In this document: one piece after another, positions 17,445 to 25,460 of the stretch
Numbering within the stretch: the first letter of the stretch is position 1
Layout of the letters: every line of letters starts with the position of its first letter
Assembly: GCF_009754945.1 (NCBI RefSeq)
Contig: NZ_WPIN01000001.1
Span: forward strand, 682,001 to 746,000
Length of the DNA: 64,000 nucleotides
From: Spirosoma arboris
GTDB taxonomy: Bacteria; Bacteroidota; Bacteroidia; Cytophagales; Spirosomataceae
Reading direction: 5' to 3'
Made by a program: the position numbers and the translations under genes
The notes under the pieces: generated by a model
Seen by the model: only the letters and a program-made list of their open reading frames with translations
Told to the model about the DNA's origin: nothing
Database searches by the model: none

Positions 17445-18761
17445 ATGAATCGACGGTCTATGTTTCAAATTCCTGCATGCGTACTAATCAGTTGGCTTTG
17501 CCTCCTGGGCCTGCTCAGTTGCAGAACGCCCGCGCTGGTGCCGTTGATAGCAATCGGAGAGTCGACTACCATTTCGCCAACACTGGTTAGTACACAGGCA
17601 GTGGCGTCTGATCAGGCTGAATTTGTCGTCAAAGCGGGCTTTGAATTTAACCCCACAGACTGGAAATTAACGCTGCTCAATGCCAGCGGGCGCCCGCTCT
17701 CGTTGAGTGCGGGTGCTGTCGGACGATTGGATCTGTTTAATCTAATCCCTTACCGGGCAATTGGTCTTACAAGTGGCCAAACCTATCGGCTTCAGTTCGC
17801 AACTCGAAACGCTGGTGGGGATTCGGTCAATGTCGAGCGGCTTTATACGCATCGTTCAGATGGGCCGCGTTGGATCCGCCTAACGCACGCGCCTTTAGTT
17901 GGGGGCGATTTTGCCGGTAGTACACTCAATAAAGATAATTTACCTCCATCAGAATCCGCTAATTATTTGTCGATATGGCGCTATCAGAATGACCAAAGCT
18001 GGCAAATGCTAACCTATTCCGCGGTCGACAATAAATGGTATGATAGTAAAGACTTAACCTCTGTCTCTCCGCGTCATGGTGTTGTTCGCTATCAGTTGCA
18101 GGAGGCCGTGGGAGATAATCAGACATTCGAGGGGCTGGGCTTTATGATAAGCGAGTTATTGCTTGGACAACGGTTGTACTTGAAAGATATGGGTGGCGTA
18201 ACCCCGTATTATGCTGGCCCGGATGGCGAGGTGCGTTTTTTTACAACGCTCAAGCGAGCCTATCAACTCACGGAGGGAGGTTCCCCTCAGCTTTGGGTTC
18301 GCTGGGGCAATTGGGATCAGTACCGAGGCCCTGATCTGCCCGAGCCGACTGGAACACTGGTCTCGTTTCGCCTGGGTACAACGGGCTACGTGGTCAATCA
18401 GCGACCTGGCCAACAGATTCATCTTTGGGCGTTCGATACCGAGCGCGAACAATGGAGTCGACGGGCCGATTTTCCGGGTTCTCTCCGCAGCCAGGGCGTC
18501 GGATTTACGGCGGGCGGTAAGGGCTATTTTGGTCTCGGTATTACGGCAAATGAAGAAACATTACGGGATGTATGGCAGTACGATCCCACAACGGATCACT
18601 GGCAATACGTTACTGATTATCCCGGCGCGGGCAGCACCTACCTGGCGGTGGGGCAGTTGCCTGTGCGAACATTGCTTGGCTGGGGCTACGAACAGCAGCC
18701 AACGGCAGCGGGCGGGATTCGGTTGGTGGGTTGTACGGATTTCTGGGAGTTTGTGCCATGA
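17445..18761 (+). CDS. Kelch-repeat lipoprotein, copy 3
   Basis: 438 residues. Leader MNRRSMFQIPACVLISWLCL continues to lipobox LLSC. The order of domains matches copies 1 and 2: an Ig-like N-terminal part (LVSTQAVASDQAEFVVK), then kelch-like blades (YVVNQRPGQQIHLWAFD, EQWSRRADFPG, DVWQYDPTTDHWQYVTDYPG) and the shared end VGCTDFWEFVP. The last 40 bases and the junction to the next gene are almost identical to those at copy 1, a sign of recent duplication or gene conversion. The stop overlaps the next start as ATGA. Confidence 0.75.
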   Translation: MNRRSMFQIPACVLISWLCLLGLLSCRTPALVPLIAIGESTTISPTLVSTQAVASDQAEFVVKAGFEFNPTDWKLTLLNASGRPLSLSAGAVGRLDLFNLIPYRAIGLTSGQTYRLQFATRNAGGDSVNVERLYTHRSDGPRWIRLTHAPLVGGDFAGSTLNKDNLPPSESANYLSIWRYQNDQSWQMLTYSAVDNKWYDSKDLTSVSPRHGVVRYQLQEAVGDNQTFEGLGFMISELLLGQRLYLKDMGGVTPYYAGPDGEVRFFTTLKRAYQLTEGGSPQLWVRWGNWDQYRGPDLPEPTGTLVSFRLGTTGYVVNQRPGQQIHLWAFDTEREQWSRRADFPGSLRSQGVGFTAGGKGYFGLGITANEETLRDVWQYDPTTDHWQYVTDYPGAGSTYLAVGQLPVRTLLGWGYEQQPTAAGGIRLVGCTDFWEFVP

Positions 18762-19879
18762 TGAAAAAGAATGTTTTTAAACACGGAGAAAACAGAGGTA
18801 GATACAGAGATAAACAGAGATTTATTGACTTTCTCTGCGGATCTCTGCACTCCTTAGTGTACCTCTGTGTCATAACCTTGTTTTCCTGCGTGAATGAAGT
18901 TCAGCTTCCCATTCGTCAGACAGAACGCCGATTGGTCGTAGAAGGGCTAGTGACTGATAGCCCGTTTCCGTGGGTGCGCCTTACGTATACGGGCTATTAT
19001 AACTCGTCAAATCCGGCCCCGCCCGAATTAGTCATCAACGATGCCCTTGTTGTCATTCGAGACGATCAGGGTCGGACGGTGCGGCTTGTGCCCGACCCAT
19101 TTGCACCTGCTTACTATGGCGTACGTGATAGTAGTTTTGTGGGGCAACCTGGTCGTTCCTATACACTGCTTATCACTTTGCCCGACGGCAGTCGCTATCA
19201 ATCAAAGCCCGAACGACTCAACCCTGTTCCTGTACTTGATCCGCTCAGGGCGAATTACCGGCGAGGCATATCCGAACTGGGCCAGCCTGATTTTTATGAT
19301 GTGCTGATCGACACAAAAGATCCTCCCGAGTTAGGTAATTATTACCGCTGGTCGACACTGGTTTATATCTGGCGCTGGGTGAAGTATGACCCTCAGCACA
19401 ATAGTGATCCACGATGTACTTGTTCATGCTGGGTACCAACAGTTGGCCCCCCAACAGACGTGCTGTCGGACGCACTCATCAACGGGAATCGGATCAGTGG
19501 CCGGGTGGTTTTTAGTTCACCCATTTATAGTGTTGGTGCTCAGTATGCCCAGGTGAACCAGTTCTCGCTGACGAAGGCTGCCTACCAATATTGGCAACTT
19601 TTTGAACAGCAACGTACGCGAACCGGTTCGCTGTTCGATCCGCAACCAGCCTCCATTGAAGGGAATGTACGGGCTGTGGATGACACGACTAAACTAGCCC
19701 TGGGCTTTTTTGGGGCATCAGCCGTCAGTCAGCGAAGACTGACGATTCCCGGTGATACAATCAATTACGACAAGTTTTTGATTCGATCTCAACGACGGTT
19801 TATTCTGCCTACGGGTAGTTGCTATACTAACTTTCCTCAATTCCTGCTGGTAGAGCCTCAGGGCTGGCCACCTCGTTAA
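18758..19879 (+). CDS. DUF4249 lipoprotein, copy 4, with repeat-derived signal peptide
   Basis: The start at 18758 overlaps the kelch stop. The leader (about 44 residues, lipobox FSC) is encoded by a repeat at 18779-18877 nearly identical to that at 10151-10247. The mature part begins VNEVQLPIRQTERRLVVEGL and keeps the family blocks NYYRWSTLVY, TCSCWVP, DVLSDALINGNRIS and RTGSLFDPQPASIEGNV. The cysteine motif reads CTCSCW. Sequence beyond the leader is much less similar to copy 1 than the leader itself, so the leader region was probably spread by recombination. It is the last lipoprotein before the receptor gene, from which it is separated by 67 bp. Confidence 0.75.
   Translation: MMKKNVFKHGENRGRYRDKQRFIDFLCGSLHSLVYLCVITLFSCVNEVQLPIRQTERRLVVEGLVTDSPFPWVRLTYTGYYNSSNPAPPELVINDALVVIRDDQGRTVRLVPDPFAPAYYGVRDSSFVGQPGRSYTLLITLPDGSRYQSKPERLNPVPVLDPLRANYRRGISELGQPDFYDVLIDTKDPPELGNYYRWSTLVYIWRWVKYDPQHNSDPRCTCSCWVPTVGPPTDVLSDALINGNRISGRVVFSSPIYSVGAQYAQVNQFSLTKAAYQYWQLFEQQRTRTGSLFDPQPASIEGNVRAVDDTTKLALGFFGASAVSQRRLTIPGDTINYDKFLIRSQRRFILPTGSCYTNFPQFLLVEPQGWPPR
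18779..18877. repeat. CACAGAGA-word imperfect palindrome, near-identical to 10151-10247
   Basis: It differs from the 10151-10247 copy at only a few positions and codes for the same leader in another DUF4249 paralogue. Confidence 0.85.
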
Positions 19880-19946
19880 AACGCAATACGCTAGTCTATT
19901 AAGACAATTCAAGTAGTAAATTAATATCATGTTTACTTTTTATCCT

Positions 19947-22319
19947 ATGCACCAGTTCTTCGTTCGTATTATTCTGGCAAGTGTCCTGCTACTGATCGCC
20001 GTGCCCAGGCTTCAGGCGCAAATTCGTTTCCGTATTTACGGGCAAGTGGTGGATGGAGTAACGAATAAACCGCTGGCCAATGTGTCGGTTTATGACAAAA
20101 AGCAGGGTGCTGGCACAACCACCGATAGCACGGGCGCTTTTAGCATGCAGGTGCTGCCCGGCCCGTATAACCTGACGTTTTCTGCCGTAGGCTATTACGC
20201 GCGTAGCCGGTTTCTGGAAATAGAACGGGCTAACATTCGTATGGAAGTAGCGCTCAATCCCGATACCCGCCAACTGGATGAAGTCAACGTGAAGGGCCGC
20301 ACGCCCGATGCTAATGTATCGGCTACGCAGATGAGTGTGGTACGGCTGGATATGAAAAACCTGCGCAATATTCCGGTGGTGTTTGGTGAGGTCGATATTC
20401 TGAAAGCCCTGACTTTACAACCGGGCGTCAGTACGGTAGGCGAGGGAGCAGGTGGGTTCAATGTGCGGGGTGGCCGTACCGATCAGAATTTAGTATTGCT
20501 GGATGGTGCGCCTTTGTTCAATACCAGCCATTTGCTGGGTTTGTTAAGTAACCTCAATGCGGATGCTATTCAGGATGTAACGCTCTATAAAGGCGGTATT
20601 CCGGCGGCCTATGGCGGGCGATTGTCGTCGCTATTGTTGATGAACACAAAAGCGGGTGAAACCGACCGAGTAAGCGTAAATGGAGGTATTGGCTTGTTAA
20701 CCAGCCGCTTGTTAGTGCAAGGGCCAGCCTCGAAAAATAAAAAACTAACCTTTCTGGCGGGTGGTCGTATTGCATATCCGTCGTTTATACTGGGTTTATT
20801 TCCCGAACCCACCAATAAAGACCGTGCGTTTTTCTACGACCTGAACGGGCGTTTAACCTATCGACTGACCAATGACAGTCAGCTATCGGCTACGGTTTAT
20901 CGTAGCTACGATACGTTCAAATTTCCGCAGGATACACTTTACACCACCCAATCCACCCTGTTGACGGCCCGCTGGAGTCAGCGGCTGAACCCGCAGTTGT
21001 CCTTTAACCTGACAGCTACCCAAAGTGATTACCGCTTTTTCTTAGACGGTCTGACCTCTACCAATACCTATCGGTACCGCTCCACCATCCGCCAGCGCGA
21101 TGCCCGGCTCGACTGGCTCTATACACCTAAACCTACTCACCGACTTGAATTCGGGGGTTCGCTGACGGGATATAGTTTGCTGCCGGGAGCCATTGCACCT
21201 ACTGGCGACAACTCGAACATCAATACTCAGACCTTACCGACCGAGCAGGCTCGTGAATGGGCGGGCTACCTTTCGGAGGAGTGGACGCCGTTTCGGGTGT
21301 TGTCGGTGCAGGTGGGCGTGCGGTATGCACAGTTTACCAACGTCGGGCCGGGGGTGGCGTATCAATATGCCGAAGGACAACCCCGTACCCGTGAGAGCAT
21401 TACCGATACGTTGCGCTACGGGAATGGTCAGGCGTTGGCTCACTACGGCGGGTGGGAACCCAGGTTGACGATTCGCGCGAATCTGACACCCAATAGTTCG
21501 CTGAAAGTGAGCTACAACCGTACCCGGCAGTTTCTGCATTTGATTTCGAATACAACGGCTATTTCGCCCGTCGATTTCTGGAAAGTGAGTGATGCGCTGG
21601 TGCCACCCCAGGTGGCCGATCAGTTTGCGGTGGGTTACTTTCGCAATTTTAACGACAACATGTACGAAACCTCCGTTGAGGTCTATCATAAAACGCTGGA
21701 GAATCTGGTCGAATACCGGAATGGTGCCACCCTGTTGCTCAACCCGACACTGGATGCGGATTTGTTGCGGGCGCAGGGCAAAGCATATGGCGTAGAAGTA
21801 AGTGTCCAGAAAACGCGTGGATTGCTGACGGGTTTAATCGCCTATACATACTCCCGAACGCTGGCGCGGGTACCCAGTCCGTACCCGAGTGTGCAAATCA
21901 ACGGGGGCGACTGGTATCCGTCTACCTTTGACCGACCCCATAATTTGACCATTGCCACCCAATGGAAATGGAGCCGGGGCTGGACATTTGGAACCAACTT
22001 CGTGTACACCAGCGGTCGCCCGACAACATACCCTGATGGCACCTACCGACTTAACGGGGCCAAAGTGCTCGATTACTCGCAGCGCAATGCCGACCGTATT
22101 CCCGATTATCATCGGCTGGATGTGTCATTCACGAAAGACGGTCGGCGAACAGTGGGGCAGCGGCATTACAGCAACTGGTCTATTTCGTTTTATAACGTGT
22201 ATGCCCACAAAAACCCTTATTCTATTTATTTTCAGCGCGTAAATACCACCACGAAAAGCTATCAGCTTTCGGTTTTTGGCACCATTATTCCGTCGATAAG
22301 CTGGAATTTTACGTATTAG
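19947..22319 (+). CDS. TonB-dependent receptor of the DUF4249-associated type
   Basis: About 790 residues from the ATG at 19947 (MHQFFVRIILASVLLL, signal peptide ending LQAQ); an ATG 18 bases upstream is less likely. Residues about 25-110 are a carboxypeptidase-regulatory-like domain (IYGQVVDGVTNKPLANVSVY). The plug follows: GEVDILKALTLQPGVST, GGFNVRGGRTDQNLVLLDGA, LYKGGIPAAYGGRLSS. The rest alternates amphipathic strands and ends with an aromatic strand (IIPSISWNFTY), as expected for a 22-strand barrel. It imports a substrate across the outer membrane with TonB energy. It closes the run of kelch and DUF4249 lipoproteins, which are its probable surface partners; the substrate is unknown. Confidence 0.85.
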   Translation: MHQFFVRIILASVLLLIAVPRLQAQIRFRIYGQVVDGVTNKPLANVSVYDKKQGAGTTTDSTGAFSMQVLPGPYNLTFSAVGYYARSRFLEIERANIRMEVALNPDTRQLDEVNVKGRTPDANVSATQMSVVRLDMKNLRNIPVVFGEVDILKALTLQPGVSTVGEGAGGFNVRGGRTDQNLVLLDGAPLFNTSHLLGLLSNLNADAIQDVTLYKGGIPAAYGGRLSSLLLMNTKAGETDRVSVNGGIGLLTSRLLVQGPASKNKKLTFLAGGRIAYPSFILGLFPEPTNKDRAFFYDLNGRLTYRLTNDSQLSATVYRSYDTFKFPQDTLYTTQSTLLTARWSQRLNPQLSFNLTATQSDYRFFLDGLTSTNTYRYRSTIRQRDARLDWLYTPKPTHRLEFGGSLTGYSLLPGAIAPTGDNSNINTQTLPTEQAREWAGYLSEEWTPFRVLSVQVGVRYAQFTNVGPGVAYQYAEGQPRTRESITDTLRYGNGQALAHYGGWEPRLTIRANLTPNSSLKVSYNRTRQFLHLISNTTAISPVDFWKVSDALVPPQVADQFAVGYFRNFNDNMYETSVEVYHKTLENLVEYRNGATLLLNPTLDADLLRAQGKAYGVEVSVQKTRGLLTGLIAYTYSRTLARVPSPYPSVQINGGDWYPSTFDRPHNLTIATQWKWSRGWTFGTNFVYTSGRPTTYPDGTYRLNGAKVLDYSQRNADRIPDYHRLDVSFTKDGRRTVGQRHYSNWSISFYNVYAHKNPYSIYFQRVNTTTKSYQLSVFGTIIPSISWNFTY

Positions 22320-22359
22320 CGATGAGTTAAAGATGACACGTTATCTGACTGTAACCTGT

Positions 22360-22367
22360 TATCTTTG
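22360..22367 (+). promoter_or_regulatory. -7 box TATCTTTG for the Uma2 gene
   Basis: Exact match to TAnnTTTG, 22 bases before the ATG at 22389. No clear -33 element. Confidence 0.45.
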
Positions 22368-22388
22368 ATAAACAGTCATCAATAGACC

Positions 22389-23060
22389 ATGTCCGACCTG
22401 CTGTTACGAATTTTAGATACGCCCCAGGCTCCGCTTATTTTACAACAGGCGCAGGCCATTCTGAACAATGAACATCAGAAACGGCAGGCGTTCTATGAAT
22501 GGCTCGATGAGGACAAAAAAGCTGAGTTTATCAATGGAGAGATTGTTGTGCATTCACCTGCGCTGGATCGCCATAATTCGGCGATGTTGTTTCTAGCGAC
22601 ACTGCTAAGTGTCTATGTGAACGATCGTGACCTTGGCTATGTCCGTGCTGAAAAGGCGTTGGTTGAGCTAACCCGCAATAGCTACGAGCCCGACGTTTGC
22701 TACTTTGGGCCTGCTAAAGCCTCCCAGATTGCAGACGATCAATTATACTACCCTGCCCCCGATTTTATTGCAGAAGTGCTTTCAAAGAGCACCGAAAAGA
22801 ATGATCGTGAGACCAAATTTGCCGATTATGCCGCTCACCGAGTTGCTGAATATTGGATCATCGACCCGCTTCGCCGAACAATTGAGCAATATGGTATTGA
22901 TGCCGATACGGAAGAATATGCGTTGGCGGGATTGTTTGGAATCAAAGAAACGGTAACCAGCCATGCTATTGCGGGCTTTACCATTCCAGTACGGGCCTTG
23001 TTCGATACGGCGGCAAATATGAAAGCCTTGCGCAACCTGCTCATAAAAGGCGCTTCTTAA
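22389..23060 (+). CDS. Uma2-family (DUF820) PD-(D/E)XK nuclease-like protein
   Basis: 223 residues. The motif order fits Uma2: EFINGEIVVHSPALDRHN (Glu and the conserved HSP...H block), YEPDVCYFG with the catalytic-type Asp, PDFIAEVLSKST with Glu-x-x-Ser, and KFADYAAHRVAEYWIIDP. These residues would form the restriction-endonuclease-like core. The family is very common in cyanobacteria and Bacteroidota and its role is unsettled. The gene has its own promoter-like box and its last four bases overlap the end of the convergent CDF transporter gene, so the two messages would be antisense at their 3' ends. Confidence 0.85.
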   Translation: MSDLLLRILDTPQAPLILQQAQAILNNEHQKRQAFYEWLDEDKKAEFINGEIVVHSPALDRHNSAMLFLATLLSVYVNDRDLGYVRAEKALVELTRNSYEPDVCYFGPAKASQIADDQLYYPAPDFIAEVLSKSTEKNDRETKFADYAAHRVAEYWIIDPLRRTIEQYGIDADTEEYALAGLFGIKETVTSHAIAGFTIPVRALFDTAANMKALRNLLIKGAS

Positions 23061-24064
23061 ACGCCCGGCGCTAATACCGGCACAAAGTGCTTCTGATTCA
23101 AGGGCAGATTTTCGGCAGTCCATTCAATGTCGTCGACGAAGGCGAACGCCCGAACGGGGCAATCGGCTACGCGGCAATAGTGACAGCACTCTTTTTCGCA
23201 GGGATCGGTATGTACAAAAATTTCGACTTCGCCCTGAAAGCCCTCTTTGAGTGTGTCTTCAAAATGATGTACCTCATCATGCACCTGATGCAGCTCCCAG
23301 TAATAGGGGAGGGTCAGATGGCAGTCTATGTGTAAATCGGCGCCGTATTTTTGGACGCGGAGGTTATGCACATCAATCCAGTTCAGGTCTTTGTGTGCGT
23401 TCAGCAAATCAACAACCCGATGGAGCGTGGGGATGTCGGTTTCGTCCATAAGGCGCGCGATGGACTGACGCGAAATCTGAAATCCATTGTAGATGATCAC
23501 GAACGAAAGGCCGACTGATAGGGCACTATCGATCCAGTGTTTCCCGGTCAATCCCACCAGCGCCACGCCAATCATGACCACAATACTGCTGAATGTATCC
23601 GTAAGCAGGTGTTTTCCATCAGCGGTCATGGCGGCCGAATCTGTTTCGCGGCCCGACCGGATAAGCATCCAGCCGACAAACGCATTGGCCGCAGCTGTAA
23701 CCCCAACCAGCGCAAAACCCCAGTCGAGATTACTTAGGGTTTTTGGCTCATAGAAGCTTAAAATAGCCTGCCAGATAATAACTAAGCCAGCCGATAGAAT
23801 CATGGCTCCTTCGAATCCCGACGAGAGAAATTCAATTTTTCCATGCCCGTAGGGGTGGTTTTGGTCGCGGGGTTGGCTGGCTAAGTAGATGCTGTAGAAG
23901 GCAAAACCACTAGCGATAACATTGACAATAGACTCAACCGCATCGGACAGAATGGCGGTTGAATACGTCAGAAAATAAGCTGTGAATTTGAGAACGAGCA
24001 GAACGATGCTCAGCCCCAGCGAGATGCCCATCCAGCGGTATTTCGTTTGTTGACTGGCACTCAT
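23057..24064 (-). CDS. Cation diffusion facilitator transporter with a Cys-rich tail
   Basis: 335 residues. Six hydrophobic segments lie in residues 10-205; the transport-site residues fit LSDAVESIVN in helix 2 and HLLTDTFSS in helix 5 (HxxxD). The cytoplasmic C-terminal domain has the usual metal-sensing ferredoxin-like plan (DIHVHNLRVQKYGADLHID-like order, VEIFVHTDPC). After it comes a cysteine-rich tail, CEKECCHYCRVADCPV, unusual for a plain CDF protein, which may bind zinc or cobalt. It exports divalent metal by proton exchange; the metal is not certain. It overlaps the convergent Uma2 gene by four bases. Confidence 0.88.
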   Translation of the reverse strand: MSASQQTKYRWMGISLGLSIVLLVLKFTAYFLTYSTAILSDAVESIVNVIASGFAFYSIYLASQPRDQNHPYGHGKIEFLSSGFEGAMILSAGLVIIWQAILSFYEPKTLSNLDWGFALVGVTAAANAFVGWMLIRSGRETDSAAMTADGKHLLTDTFSSIVVMIGVALVGLTGKHWIDSALSVGLSFVIIYNGFQISRQSIARLMDETDIPTLHRVVDLLNAHKDLNWIDVHNLRVQKYGADLHIDCHLTLPYYWELHQVHDEVHHFEDTLKEGFQGEVEIFVHTDPCEKECCHYCRVADCPVRAFAFVDDIEWTAENLPLNQKHFVPVLAPGV

Positions 24065-24092
24065 GAAGCTTAATGAAAAGTGTTACGTACCA

Positions 24093-24100
24093 CAAAGGTA
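24093..24100 (-). promoter_or_regulatory. -7 box TACCTTTG for the CDF gene
   Basis: Exact TAnnTTTG match on the minus strand, 28 bases upstream of the start at 24064. Confidence 0.5.
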
Positions 24101-24207
24101 ACATTCGTATGGGGAATGTTGGTGTATGACCTGCCATAGAACGTGGCCATAAATAGCCATTTCATCCAAAGACCTGCTGGTTGCCCGGATTAAAATAGTT
24201 TATCCTC

Positions 24208-24238
24208 TTTTGAGATAAATTATCTTTATGTACTTTTG
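24208..24238 (+). promoter_or_regulatory. Promoter of the amidohydrolase gene
   Basis: TTTTG ending at 24212 and TACTTTTG at 24231-24238 are separated by 18 bases, close to the Bacteroidota sigma-A consensus (TTG, about 19 bases, TAnnTTTG). The ATG lies 51 bases downstream. This is the best-formed promoter in the window. Confidence 0.65.
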
Positions 24239-24289
24239 ACATAAAGGCATAAATAATGCTTTTCCCTTAACAATTCCCATTTTTATCCT

Positions 24290-25282
24290 ATGAAAACACT
24301 TGTCCTGGTAGTTGCCTGCCTGGTTGTATCTGCCGGTACGTTGATGGCACAAGCCGTCAATCGTAAACCGCTGCCTATTATTGATGTGCACGTGCATGCT
24401 ATGAAAGTAAGCCCCGGCTTTGCCGTTGAAATGTGTCCCTGGTTCCTGAGAGATATGCCTGGCAGCGACCCAACCCAAAATTTGCAGACGAGCTCTTTTT
24501 TGAATAAGGATTGTGTCGATCCACTGAAACCAGCCAAGTCGGATGAGGAAATGGAGAAGGCGGTATTGGAAACGATGGAGCGGCTCAACATGACCATCGT
24601 AGCCTACGGTGATCCCCAGATTCTACGAAAATGGAAAAAAGCGGCCCCCGACCGAGTCATTCCAGGGATTGGGGTCAGCTCGCCTAAAGACATGACTGTA
24701 CAGGCCTTTACAGACTCGCTATCGTCGGGTTTTTATAAAGTGATGGGCGAAGTTGCTCCACAGTACCAGGGTTTATCGCCCAGCGATATGTCGCTGGATG
24801 GCTATTTTGCGGCTGCCGAAAAGTTGAATATTCCTGTAGGCATTCATATGGGAACGGGTGGCAATGGTATGGCCAATCTTACCCAGGCAAAATATCGGGC
24901 TTCGTTAGGGAGTCCATTTTTGCTGGAAGATGTATTGGCTCGTCACCCTAAGATGAAAATATGGGTGATGCATGCAGGCTATCCGATGGCTGATGAGATG
25001 ATCGCGTTAATGGGCGCGAATGCCTATGTATATGTCGATCTGGCGGGTTTCATCTGGAGCTATCCTCAGGCAGAAATCCATGCGTACCTCAAACGCCTGG
25101 TGCAGGCTGGCTTTGGCAAACGGATTCTGTACGGCACCGATTTTATGGTATGGCCTAAGCTATTTGAAACCTCAATGAGTGTGATCGAAAATGCCGATTT
25201 CCTGTCGTTCGATCAAAAGCGCGACATTTTTTTCAACAATGCCGTACGCTTTTTCCGATTAGATGCCAGCAAGTTTAAATAG
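24290..25282 (+). CDS. Secreted amidohydrolase-2 family metal-dependent hydrolase
   Basis: 330 residues with a signal peptide (VVACLVVSAGTLMAQ). It shows the amidohydrolase TIM-barrel motifs: HxH in IIDVHVHAMK at the end of strand 1, a His in GIHMGTG, a His in WVMHAGYP and the final Asp in LYGTDFMVWP. Members of this family hydrolyse or decarboxylate small carboxylated or cyclic compounds; the substrate here is not predictable. The signal peptide is notable because many relatives are cytoplasmic. A good promoter lies just upstream, and a long hairpin follows the stop, so it is a single-gene unit. Confidence 0.75.
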   Translation: MKTLVLVVACLVVSAGTLMAQAVNRKPLPIIDVHVHAMKVSPGFAVEMCPWFLRDMPGSDPTQNLQTSSFLNKDCVDPLKPAKSDEEMEKAVLETMERLNMTIVAYGDPQILRKWKKAAPDRVIPGIGVSSPKDMTVQAFTDSLSSGFYKVMGEVAPQYQGLSPSDMSLDGYFAAAEKLNIPVGIHMGTGGNGMANLTQAKYRASLGSPFLLEDVLARHPKMKIWVMHAGYPMADEMIALMGANAYVYVDLAGFIWSYPQAEIHAYLKRLVQAGFGKRILYGTDFMVWPKLFETSMSVIENADFLSFDQKRDIFFNNAVRFFRLDASKFK

Positions 25283-25306
25283 ATAGTGATTAGGTAGTTA
25301 CGTCTG

Positions 25307-25391
25307 TTTTTTTTGTCATTCAGACCTTAGGAGGGATCTCAAATTTCTCATTAGTCAAGTTTGAGATTCCTCCTAAGGTCTGAATGACAAA
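25307..25391. repeat. GTCATTC...GGAGGAATCTCAA inverted repeat, copy 1
   Basis: Arms of about 35 bp pair with one or two mismatches (TTTGTCATTCAGACCTTAGG against its complement). It follows the amidohydrolase stop and could act as a terminator. Copy 2 is at 29396-29481. Confidence 0.9.
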
Positions 25392-25417
25392 GAACACTCG
25401 TTTCTAAAGCATTTTTG

Positions 25418-25442
25418 AAAAAAACGGCTTCGACTCGAAGCC
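25418..25442 (-). terminator. Intrinsic terminator of the two-component operon
   Basis: On the minus strand GGCTTCG, loop AGT, CGAAGCC is followed by a G and a run of seven T. It lies just after the stop of the response regulator at 25461. Confidence 0.75.
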
Positions 25443-25460
25443 ATACAGTGCTAATGGCAT

